Notes under the pieces: generated by a model
What the model was told of the DNA's origin: nothing
Databases searched by the model: none
The model's input: the letters and a program-made list of their open reading frames with translations, nothing else
Position numbers and translations under genes: made by a program
Assembly: GCA_047636495.1 (NCBI GenBank)
Contig: JBLILH010000013.1
Coordinates: forward strand, 1 to 64,000
Direction of reading: 5' to 3'
Origin: Endobugula sp047636495
GTDB lineage: Bacteria > Pseudomonadota > Gammaproteobacteria > Pseudomonadales > Cellvibrionaceae
Length of the DNA stretch: 64,000 nucleotides
Shown here: positions 26,787 to 34,532 of the stretch, in pieces
Numbering within the stretch: the stretch's first letter is position 1
How the letters are laid out: each line of letters begins with the position of its first letter

Positions 26787-28244
26787 TTACACTCGTTGCA
26801 AACCATACTTACGCATTTTTTCGACTAATGTTGTGCGACGAATCGTTAAACGCTCTGCTGCACGCGCAACCACACCGCCACTATCGTCTAGCGCTTGCTG
26901 AATTAAGTCTTGTTCTAAGCTAGTAAGGTACTCTTTTAAATCAATCCCAGCCTCAGGCAATAATGCAGTGGCGTTCATATTAACCACTGATGGTAAAACT
27001 TCCACTTCTACTGCGGGTAAGTCAAAGGTTTCATCCGTTACGTCAACGTGCCGATATTTTGCAGGCAAGTCATTCACACCAATCACACCGTAGGGATGCA
27101 TAATTGCCATGCGCTCAACTAAATTAGCAAGCTCTCTAACATTGCCTGCCCAAGGGTGCTGGCACAGTGACATAATAGCATTTGAATTAAACCTAACTGA
27201 ACCGCGCTTTTCATTTTCTAAGCGGGCGACAATCTCGTTTAATAAAACAGGAATGTCTTCGCGGCGTTGATTCAGCGATGGCATCTCGATAGGAAATACA
27301 TTTAAACGATAATAAAGATCTTCCCTGAATGTACCCACCTCTATCATGTCTTCTAAGTGTCGATGGGTTGCGGCAACAATACGGACATTCGTATTAATAG
27401 ATTTATTACCACCGACTCGCTCAAAACACTTTTCTTGTAACACGCGCAAAATTTTAACTTGCATGCTTAAAGGCATATCGCCTATTTCATCGAGAAATAA
27501 TGTACCCCCTTCCGCCATTTCAAAACGCCCGGCTCTAGAACTAATAGCACCCGTAAACGCACCTTTTTCATGACCGAACAGTTCACTTTCTAATAGCTCA
27601 GAAGGAATAGCACCACAGTTAACTGGCACAAAGGGTTTATCTTTTCGGCTTGAATGGTAATGCAGGTTACGTGCGACAACTTCCTTACCTGTTCCAGATT
27701 CACCTGTCACGAGTACAGTGACATCTTTATCGGCGACCTGTCCCATCATTTCTCTAACCGATTTAATACCACGGCTATTCCCTACCAGACTTCTAAACAG
27801 ATGAGGAGGACGGCGTAGCGGTTGCTTTTGTGAAGCTAATGCGGCTTCGTGGAAGCATTGCGCGCGATATAGTGTGTCTATTAGCTTGCTGTATGTAGGC
27901 GGGCTCGCCAACGTAGCAATTACTTGTTGACGGACGCTACTGTTAAGACTTTTTACGTCCAACGTGTGTTCATTTTCATCGCCCATAATGATAATGGCAA
28001 CGGATGAACTCCATTTAGCGATAGACTGTATGCGTGCTTCAATAGATTGTTGTATCGGGCAAGAGCCAATAATAACGGCAACATATTCACCTTCTTCTTC
28101 AGATTCAGAAGCGGATGCTTGCTGCTGCCAATCGACCTCACTGTCAGTAACGACAGATTCTCCGAGAAATTCTAAAATAACCTGTAAATTCTGACGACGC
28201 TTTTCATTGTCATCGACAACTACGACTTTACTGTTTTTTAACAT
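26787..28244 (-). CDS. fleQ: Sigma-54-dependent activator, FleQ/FlrA type
   Basis: The 485-residue protein has three parts. First comes a receiver-like N-terminal domain (KVVVVDDNEKRRQNLQ), where FleQ proteins lack true phosphorylation control. Next is an AAA+ domain with Walker A GESGTGKE, the sigma-54 loop GAFTGA, and Walker B GGTLFLDEIGDM. Last is a Fis-type HTH (AAERLTIRRTTLVEKMRKYG). FleQ homologues are master regulators of flagellar and exopolysaccharide genes and respond to c-di-GMP. No flagellar gene is in the window, so the regulon cannot be confirmed. It is monocistronic. Confidence 0.88.
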   Translation of the reverse strand: MLKNSKVVVVDDNEKRRQNLQVILEFLGESVVTDSEVDWQQQASASESEEEGEYVAVIIGSCPIQQSIEARIQSIAKWSSSVAIIIMGDENEHTLDVKSLNSSVRQQVIATLASPPTYSKLIDTLYRAQCFHEAALASQKQPLRRPPHLFRSLVGNSRGIKSVREMMGQVADKDVTVLVTGESGTGKEVVARNLHYHSSRKDKPFVPVNCGAIPSELLESELFGHEKGAFTGAISSRAGRFEMAEGGTLFLDEIGDMPLSMQVKILRVLQEKCFERVGGNKSINTNVRIVAATHRHLEDMIEVGTFREDLYYRLNVFPIEMPSLNQRREDIPVLLNEIVARLENEKRGSVRFNSNAIMSLCQHPWAGNVRELANLVERMAIMHPYGVIGVNDLPAKYRHVDVTDETFDLPAVEVEVLPSVVNMNATALLPEAGIDLKEYLTSLEQDLIQQALDDSGGVVARAAERLTIRRTTLVEKMRKYGLQRV

Positions 28245-28406
28245 CCGGGCTTTTCTCGTGGTAGCTTATACGGCATACCGTCTTGCACATAAGCGACAGC
28301 AAGACGACAAAGTATTATAAGTAATAGTCAAAAAAATAGATAAGTCAAATAAGTGACGGACTATTTTACAAAAAACAAAAAAATTATTCTCCTGCCATTC
28401 TTATTA

Positions 28407-29057
28407 TTACAATCCCTCCATGTCTGGTAAGCACACGCCTAGCCCGCCTAAACCACAGTAACCATTAGGGTTTGTCGCAAGGTATTGTTGATGATAGGCC
28501 TCAGCAAAATAAAAAGTCGATACAGGACAAATTTCGGTGGTAATACAGATCTCACGATCCATTTTTTCAGTTAACGTTATTTGATACTGCGACTTCGTAC
28601 TTTCGGCTAGCGCCTGCTGCCCCTCATTAAAATAGTAAATACCTGAACGATATTGTGTACCGCTATCATTACCTTGCTGCATACCTTGTGTAGGATTGTG
28701 AGACTCCCAAAAAGTACGAAGTAGTGTCGTTGCCGATATCACTTCTGGTCGATAAACAATCAGCACCACCTCATTGTGACCCGTTCTACCACTACACACT
28801 TCCTCATAGGTAGCATTAGGGGTAAAACCTGCACTATATCCAACGGCAGTGGTGACGACACCTTTTAAGCCCCAAAAGCATTTCTCTGCGCCCCAAAAAC
28901 ACCCTAATCCCAACACTAATTGCTCAGTGCCTTCAGGATACGGAGGCATTACCGATGTATTGAGTACCGCGTGTGTTTGGCTAATAGTAATAGGCGTGTC
29001 TCGCCCAGGTAAAGCAGATTCTGCCGTTGGCATTTGACCTTTAGTGAAAGAAAACAT
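28407..29057 (-). CDS. msrA: Peptide methionine-S-sulfoxide reductase
   Basis: MsrA repairs the S-epimer of methionine sulfoxide in proteins. The 216 residues include a typical N-terminal extension and the catalytic LGLGCFWGAEKCFW. GYSAGFTPNATYEEVCSGRTGHNEVV comes next, seen as GYSAG and SGRTGHNEVV, then NPTQGMQQGNDSGTQYRS. The C-terminal YCGLGGLGVCLP holds resolving cysteines. The length suits the E. coli-type enzyme. Confidence 0.96.
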   Translation of the reverse strand: MFSFTKGQMPTAESALPGRDTPITISQTHAVLNTSVMPPYPEGTEQLVLGLGCFWGAEKCFWGLKGVVTTAVGYSAGFTPNATYEEVCSGRTGHNEVVLIVYRPEVISATTLLRTFWESHNPTQGMQQGNDSGTQYRSGIYYFNEGQQALAESTKSQYQITLTEKMDREICITTEICPVSTFYFAEAYHQQYLATNPNGYCGLGGLGVCLPDMEGL

Positions 29058-29121
29058 ATTACCCTCTTTATTGAATGATTACTGAAGTAATCATCTTACA
29101 AACCCTCTTTAAAAACCATCA

Positions 29122-29742
29122 TTATATATCAAGTACTAAACCCGATATATTGAAAGGATGCGGTACCGACCAGTTTTCATAAATAGCATCATACTTTTCT
29201 GCGCAATGCTCAGCCATATCACGAAATGGTTGTCTTCCAGGGTCCGTCATTACTACACGTTCAACACCTGCTTGGTAGCACCGAGCTATTAAATCGGATA
29301 GTGGCTGAGTCATCTCATCCCAAAAACAAATATCCGACGCGATGACCATATCAAACTCTCCCAGCATGTCTTTGGTAATGTCTTCATAACGCGACTTAAG
29401 AGTGCTAATGCCAACATCATTCAGCTCCGCATGATATTGAAGATAGGGAAAAACCGAATCATCAGCATCTGAAGATGTGACTATAGAATGATGATATTTA
29501 GCTAAATAAATCCCGCCAATGCCCCACCCACAACCAATTTCTAGTATGCGTTTATCTTTAGACGGTGGCGAAGTTTGTAAGTAATCAATTAACAAGCGGG
29601 TAGACGTCCAAAATTTATTGCCGTGGATAGAGGCAATACCGGCGTTATTTTTTAATCGACGGATATCTTTATGACTATTTTTACGTACCACGGTGCCAAA
29701 TACATCTCGGCTGTGTGTATCTCGGTTATTGATATCAACCAT
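29122..29742 (-). CDS. SAM-dependent methyltransferase (METTL21/nicotinamide-type fold)
   Basis: The 206-residue protein has motif I ILEIGCGWGIGGIYLAK, followed by an acidic strand end (SSDADDS) and MVIASDICFWDEM as the post-motif D(E/I)C-like strand. This layout resembles METTL21/METTL18-type lysine or histidine methyltransferases of the Methyltransf_16 clan. ATG 29742 is taken as start. The substrate is unknown. It is monocistronic beside the IS110 remnant. Confidence 0.75.
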   Translation of the reverse strand: MVDINNRDTHSRDVFGTVVRKNSHKDIRRLKNNAGIASIHGNKFWTSTRLLIDYLQTSPPSKDKRILEIGCGWGIGGIYLAKYHHSIVTSSDADDSVFPYLQYHAELNDVGISTLKSRYEDITKDMLGEFDMVIASDICFWDEMTQPLSDLIARCYQAGVERVVMTDPGRQPFRDMAEHCAEKYDAIYENWSVPHPFNISGLVLDI

Positions 29743-29913
29743 CAAGAATTATTACCTTTATATGGGTCTGTGTTTAATTTACATACACTCCACACTACAA
29801 TAAGACTTTATTAATAACCCTCAAATGATGCGGTAGAACAATATAACAAGTGACTGTGGTTCCAAGTCAAGTATTTACCATTTATTTTTATTGTTTTATA
29901 CCATAGATTCATC

Positions 29914-30583
29914 CTAATGAGTGCCATTCTTAATCATCGCAATGAGTATGGTTAAACTTTTCCTCATACATGCTACCAGCGCCACTTTTTTTGGTTTTCC
30001 TGCAACGACTAATCGTTTATACATGGGCTTTATTGTAGGATGGCATTGTATCGTCGGCATCATGGCAACAAACAATACTGTACGTACTTTGCTTCTCCCT
30101 CCTTTGATATATCTCTTACCATGATAGCTACCACTATCTTTATTCATCGGGGCTATACCCACCAGAGAGGCAATTTCTTTTCGATTGAGCCAGCCTAACT
30201 CGGGTAGTTCACTTAAAAGTGTGTAAGTTACTACTTTGCCAACGCCTCACCAAAATGAACAATGTCTTGTGCATCCAATGTATCTGTTTTAGCGACTCGA
30301 CCGGCGGCCTTAGCAAAGTTTCTGGTTTGTGCCGGATTCGCTGCCACGACGGGTGAACCTGCGGCGCATGCATCACAAACAATAGCATTTCTAGTCGTTC
30401 AGTGGCTTCGATAATAACTCGTGTTGGCGGATACGCTTGAAGTTTTTTGATGGCCTCTTTAACCCCTTCATCATCATTAGATACGGTAAGATAAATATCT
30501 AAGGGACGAATATAAATATCGAGTCGTGATTGGCTGCTATCAATACCGACGTTAATTTCTTGTTCTATCGTTGTTTTTATCAT
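29914..30583 (-). pseudogene. IS110-family transposase, internally deleted and frameshifted
   Basis: The N-terminal DEDD domain is present: NVGIDSSQSRLDIYI, then IIEATERLE. After a frameshift it reads NPAQTRNFAKAAGRVAKTDT and LDAQDIVHFGEALAK. The frame then jumps straight to the C-terminal part: VGKVVTYTLLSELPELGWL, VGIAPMNKDSGSYHGKR, GGRSKVRTVLF. Full IS110 transposases have about 310-340 residues. This locus codes for about 220, so roughly 100 residues between the RuvC-like and Tnp domains are gone. No activity is expected. Confidence 0.9.
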
Positions 30584-30860
30584 AAGCTATTATATATTGC
30601 GTGATACGGGCTCGAGGCCTTCATGAATGTTCGAGTTATGACGTAAGCGTTATCCCACGATCTTACTTGTCATCGGTCTCTGCTATGCAGAAGCCACCAC
30701 ATCATGGAACTACGGCATAAGCCTTCAATGGCAGTTGAAGGTGGGCCTCACTTTACCCGTTAGGTACAAGGTTAATCAGTGACGAAAAGAACTATACACG
30801 CTAATCATAGCGACGCTATGTTCACCTCAACATTATTCTAATAACTCCCCCTCCGCATAT
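30584..30860 (-). other. Structured 5' non-coding end of the IS110 remnant (possible bridge-RNA region)
   Basis: Between the transposase start and ppx lies about 350 bp without a gene. Reading with the transposase, several short perfect stems occur: CATAGCG/CGCTATG at 30806-30820, CCTTCAA/TTGAAGG at 30722-30741 and TCTGC/GCAGA at 30678-30690. IS110-group elements encode their bridge RNA in the left end upstream of the transposase (established for IS621). That this stretch is such an end is inference from position and structure. The outer limit of the element is not visible. Confidence 0.35.
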
Positions 30861-30938
30861 CCGGCAGAAGCAGAAATTATCGGTGTATAATACATTTGGC
30901 CTTACTCGCTTATTTGCCGCTAATGATGATACCTATTA

Positions 30939-32552
30939 ATGAATACTACTGATGTCAACAATGCCGATACAGGCAACCCATATTTTGCGGCTATTGATTT
31001 AGGCTCCAACAGCTTTCACCTATTGGTTGTCAAGATCAACGACGGCGTTATTGAGAAAATAGACCGCGTAAAAGAAATGGTGCAGATTGCTAAAGGGTTA
31101 ACCTCTAGCAACCAACTGTCGCCTGAAGCTCAGAGTCGAGCATTGCATTGCCTACGCTGTTTTCAGGAACGTATCTGTGATATTCCCTCGGCACAAGTTC
31201 GTGTGGTAGGCACAAAGGCCCTGCGTAGTGCCCGCAATGCCAGTAGTTTTCTCAAACGAGCAGAGGAAGCCCTCGGTCACAGTATTGATCTCGTATCGGG
31301 ATATGAAGAGGCACGATTAGTCTATCTTGGCGTGTGTCATGATATTAGTGCTGACAAAGGTCGCAGCCTAGTGATTGATATAGGGGGTGGCAGTACTGAA
31401 TTTGTTATTGGTGAACAGCAACAGCCCCGCTTACTCGAAAGCCTATCCGTGGGTTGCGTGACCTATAGCGACGAATTTTTTAACGATGAAAACAGCGCCC
31501 CGCCTAGTACTATTTCATCTGAAATGATCTGGAAAACTTACTATGCAACCAGTATAGAGTTAGAAGCGATATGTAAAAAATACCAGCACTTTGGCTGGGA
31601 TATTGCCGTCGGTAGCTCGGGTACCATGCGCGCTATTGCACAACTCATGCAAGGTGACGTGGTTAACGGCGTAATTACTAAAGAGGGCCTAAGTCTGCTG
31701 CTTAATCAGTTACATACCCAAGGCAAAATAGAAAACATTGATGGCTTGTCAAAGGAGCGCGGTCACACATTACCTGCTGGAATTGTTATTCTTTCGGCTA
31801 TTTTTGATCAACTAGGCTTAGATGAAATTCACGTTGTCGACTCTGCATTAAAAGAAGGGTTAATTTTGGATACGCTAGAACGCTTATCTAGCGACAACAA
31901 TCATTCTAGCGATGCTGATATACGCGACCGCACTGTAAGTAAAATGATGGATCAATATCAGGTGGATATAGACCAAGCTGAACGGGCTAACTTGGCTCTG
32001 TCGCATTTTGTAGAACAATTACCTGAGCCCGTCGTTAATGGGGTAAATGTGAAAGATATTTTGCATTGGGCCGCACAGTTACACGAAATTGGCTTAACTA
32101 TTTCTCATTCAGGATACCATCGTCACAGCTATTATCTGTTGAAAGAAAGTGATATGGCAGGTTTTAGCCGCTTCGAGCAAGAATTATTAGCCTTACTGGT
32201 GGGCGCACATCGGCGTAAAATAAAGGCAGATAATGTGGCGTTATTAACGGGCAACAACCAGCAGGCGTTACACCCATCGTTAGTCTGTTTGAGGCTCGCA
32301 GTATTACTTAATCAACGCCGCGAAAATGATATCGAACTACCTAATATTGCCTTTACGTTTGTAAAGCAATTTAATGATAATATTGACGGCAATAACAGTG
32401 CAAAAATCGGTCAGGGATCAACCATTAATGAGCTCCATATTCATTTACACTTCCCTAGTGGTTGGCTAGAGGCTCATCCATTAACTTATCATAACTTATC
32501 ACGAGAAAAAAACTATCTATCATCACTGAATGTGATACTTAAATTTACTTAA
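30939..32552 (+). CDS. ppx: Exopolyphosphatase / Ppx-GppA family
   Basis: Ppx releases phosphate from the ends of inorganic polyphosphate, and GppA acts on pppGpp; family members may do both. The 537-residue protein has the ASKHA-fold ATPase motifs YFAAIDLGSNSFHLLVV, VVGTKALRSARN, VIDIGGGSTEFVI and AVGSSGTMRAIA. A C-terminal HD-like domain follows (LHEIGLTISHSGYHRHSYYLL). Length above 500 and the HD-like domain favour Ppx. It starts at ATG 30939 and is followed by a J-protein gene. Confidence 0.9.
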   Translation: MNTTDVNNADTGNPYFAAIDLGSNSFHLLVVKINDGVIEKIDRVKEMVQIAKGLTSSNQLSPEAQSRALHCLRCFQERICDIPSAQVRVVGTKALRSARNASSFLKRAEEALGHSIDLVSGYEEARLVYLGVCHDISADKGRSLVIDIGGGSTEFVIGEQQQPRLLESLSVGCVTYSDEFFNDENSAPPSTISSEMIWKTYYATSIELEAICKKYQHFGWDIAVGSSGTMRAIAQLMQGDVVNGVITKEGLSLLLNQLHTQGKIENIDGLSKERGHTLPAGIVILSAIFDQLGLDEIHVVDSALKEGLILDTLERLSSDNNHSSDADIRDRTVSKMMDQYQVDIDQAERANLALSHFVEQLPEPVVNGVNVKDILHWAAQLHEIGLTISHSGYHRHSYYLLKESDMAGFSRFEQELLALLVGAHRRKIKADNVALLTGNNQQALHPSLVCLRLAVLLNQRRENDIELPNIAFTFVKQFNDNIDGNNSAKIGQGSTINELHIHLHFPSGWLEAHPLTYHNLSREKNYLSSLNVILKFT

Positions 32553-32594
32553 CTCACGTATAAACAAATACATTAACTAATATAGATTTTTATT

Positions 32595-33074
32595 ATGTAC
32601 CAACTACTGATTATTGTTTTTATTACTTTGGTTTTTTTAGCCATCCGATATATCCGCCAGCAACCCGCTGCAATACAGTCTGGGCTGCGCTGGCGTTTTG
32701 GTTTATATGCCTTGTTAGGCCTAGCGGTATTACTTGTTATGAGTGGGAGGCTACACTGGGTTGCGGGAGCTATTGCCGCTGTATTCCCTTTAATACTCCG
32801 CTTTTCCCCATTATTTATGCGGGGGGTCCCTTTCTTAAAACGTCAGTATGATAAAAGGCAAGCAACAGCACCCGATGTATCTTCACCATTTATGGATAGC
32901 AAAAAAGCCCTTCAAGTGTTTGGTTTTAAAACACTCCCCGAAGAAGAAAAAATTGTCCAGCGCCATCGTGAATTGATGCAAAAAAACCATCCTGACCGTG
33001 GCGGTAGTGACTTTATAGCGGCACAAATCAACCAAGCAAAGGATGTATTACTTGCTGAAAGTAAAATAAGCTGA
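32595..33074 (+). CDS. Membrane-anchored J-domain protein
   Basis: The 159 residues begin with two hydrophobic segments (about 1-20 and 35-70) and end in a short J-domain. That domain has the HPD signature in MQKNHPDRGGSDFIAAQINQ, followed by AKDVLLAE. This TIM14/DjlA-like layout with the J-domain at the C-terminus would recruit and stimulate DnaK at the inner membrane. The client is unknown. It lies 42 bases after ppx. Confidence 0.85.
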   Translation: MYQLLIIVFITLVFLAIRYIRQQPAAIQSGLRWRFGLYALLGLAVLLVMSGRLHWVAGAIAAVFPLILRFSPLFMRGVPFLKRQYDKRQATAPDVSSPFMDSKKALQVFGFKTLPEEEKIVQRHRELMQKNHPDRGGSDFIAAQINQAKDVLLAESKIS

Positions 33075-33112
33075 TGTTATGAGTTACAAAGTGACTTAAG
33101 AAAAATGAAAAT

Positions 33113-33496
33113 ATGAAAAGCGAGAAGAGTGAGAAGAGTGAGAAGAGTGAGAACGACAACGTAAAAGCATCAAAGGAAAATATCATCGCCAACACTAATA
33201 GCACATGGAGCGTATACATATTGATGCGTGATGATCATAAGCTATATACGGGGATTACTAACAACATGCCTGCACGCTGGAACAAGCATAGTGGCAATCA
33301 AGGAGCAAAATTCTTTCGTGGCCGACACCCTATTGCTTTATGTTACCAAGAGCCAGACCATTCACGCAGTAGTGCAAGCCAACGTGAATACCAAATAAAA
33401 CAATTATCTCGCCAGAAAAAACGGCAGCTTATTATTGAAACTTATGGGCCGTTTCTGTCGACGCGCTCGACACCCAATTTACTCCATCATGATTGA
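33113..33496 (+). CDS. GIY-YIG domain protein (UPF0213/YhbQ-like) with N-terminal repeat
   Basis: After about 30 polar residues the GIY-YIG nuclease core appears as WSVYILMRDDHKLYTGITN, followed by RWNKHSGNQGAKF and an E-bearing SQREYQIKQLSRQKK. This matches small stand-alone YhbQ-type proteins of about 90-100 residues, reported to act on DNA. The extra N-terminus is made by a 9-base tandem repeat (next entry). The true start may lie downstream of it, but no better ATG precedes the domain. Confidence 0.82.
   Translation: MKSEKSEKSEKSENDNVKASKENIIANTNSTWSVYILMRDDHKLYTGITNNMPARWNKHSGNQGAKFFRGRHPIALCYQEPDHSRSSASQREYQIKQLSRQKKRQLIIETYGPFLSTRSTPNLLHHD
33116..33151 (+). repeat. In-frame 9-bp tandem repeat (KSE units)
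   Basis: The unit AAGAGTGAG/AAGCGAGAG occurs about four times at the start of the GIY-YIG gene and encodes KSEKSEKSEKSE. Because the unit is a multiple of three, slippage would change length but not frame. Confidence 0.85.
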
Positions 33497-33584
33497 TTTG
33501 CGGAGGTAAAACTCACCACCATCAAAAAAACTAGTTAACGTTTTATAATTTGTGTACATTTTACTGTCATCCTTCACCCATTTT

Positions 33585-34349
33585 TTATAGCGTCTTTTCA
33601 TCATCTTCGCTGCCGTTAATGTTGGCTAGTTTTTTTTCATCATCATAAAAATCGACATATTCACGAATAACATGGTACGGACGTGAATGAAATTCACGAA
33701 CATACAAAATTATCACCACTAAGCTACTAGAGGCTACCAGAAACCACGGCGACACAAACCACGGCAAAATAGCTAACGAAAAATAGTACGCGCGCAACCC
33801 ACGGTTATATGAGTGCCCTGCCATGTCGATGACTTTTGCACTAGCGTATATGTACTTGTTTTTCAATGTTCGACTATTTCTTGCTTCTTCCGGACTCGGT
33901 GCTGAGCCAATCATCACCGAAGCAAAGCCATATAAGCGCATAGACCATGTGAGAGCAAAAAAAGAATACACGTAGATAGTCACCAACGTGAGTATTTTTA
34001 TCTGCACCCAAAAACTCGAATTTTGTTTTATCTCGTAAAAAGGGAATGATTGCAACACATCGTCTATATTGTCCACAGTACCCAATGCCGTAAGTAGACC
34101 TGCTAACACAAGAATGCTGGTTGAGGCTAAAAAAGACGTATTGCGCTCCAAGTTAGCAATTAACGCGGCGTCCATGATACGGTGGTCTCGAGTGGTGACT
34201 TGTTCCATCCAATTTAAGCGCTGACGATTTAGCACTGCTGAAAGGTTAACACCTTGACGTGCCTTATGCTTCGCAAAATAGGTGTAACCCGCCCAAGCCA
34301 CACAAAACCATATAAACGCAACCATATTAACGAGAGAATATTCAAACAT
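33585..34349 (-). CDS. DUF599 family integral membrane protein
   Basis: The 254 residues include a first membrane segment with FIWFCVAWAGYTYFAK, the conserved RLNWMEQVTTRDHRIMDAALI cytoplasmic loop, and further membrane segments (NTSFLASTSILVLAGLL). These are typical of DUF599. No function is established for the family. It is convergent with the GIY-YIG gene and divergent from the M16C peptidase gene. Confidence 0.85.
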   Translation of the reverse strand: MFEYSLVNMVAFIWFCVAWAGYTYFAKHKARQGVNLSAVLNRQRLNWMEQVTTRDHRIMDAALIANLERNTSFLASTSILVLAGLLTALGTVDNIDDVLQSFPFYEIKQNSSFWVQIKILTLVTIYVYSFFALTWSMRLYGFASVMIGSAPSPEEARNSRTLKNKYIYASAKVIDMAGHSYNRGLRAYYFSLAILPWFVSPWFLVASSSLVVIILYVREFHSRPYHVIREYVDFYDDEKKLANINGSEDDEKTL

Positions 34350-34532
34350 AACTGAACCTTAATAACTTTTATGACGGTTGTTTCTACCTTATTGTAACGA
34401 TAACCAAGCCTGGACCCATCGGCCACTCATCGTTTAATTATCCACGATTATAGACTGAAAAAAGGCGTAATAAACGCTACAATATCATTATTTGAACGAT
34501 TACTGCATTGCCTAATAATACGAGACCTTCAA

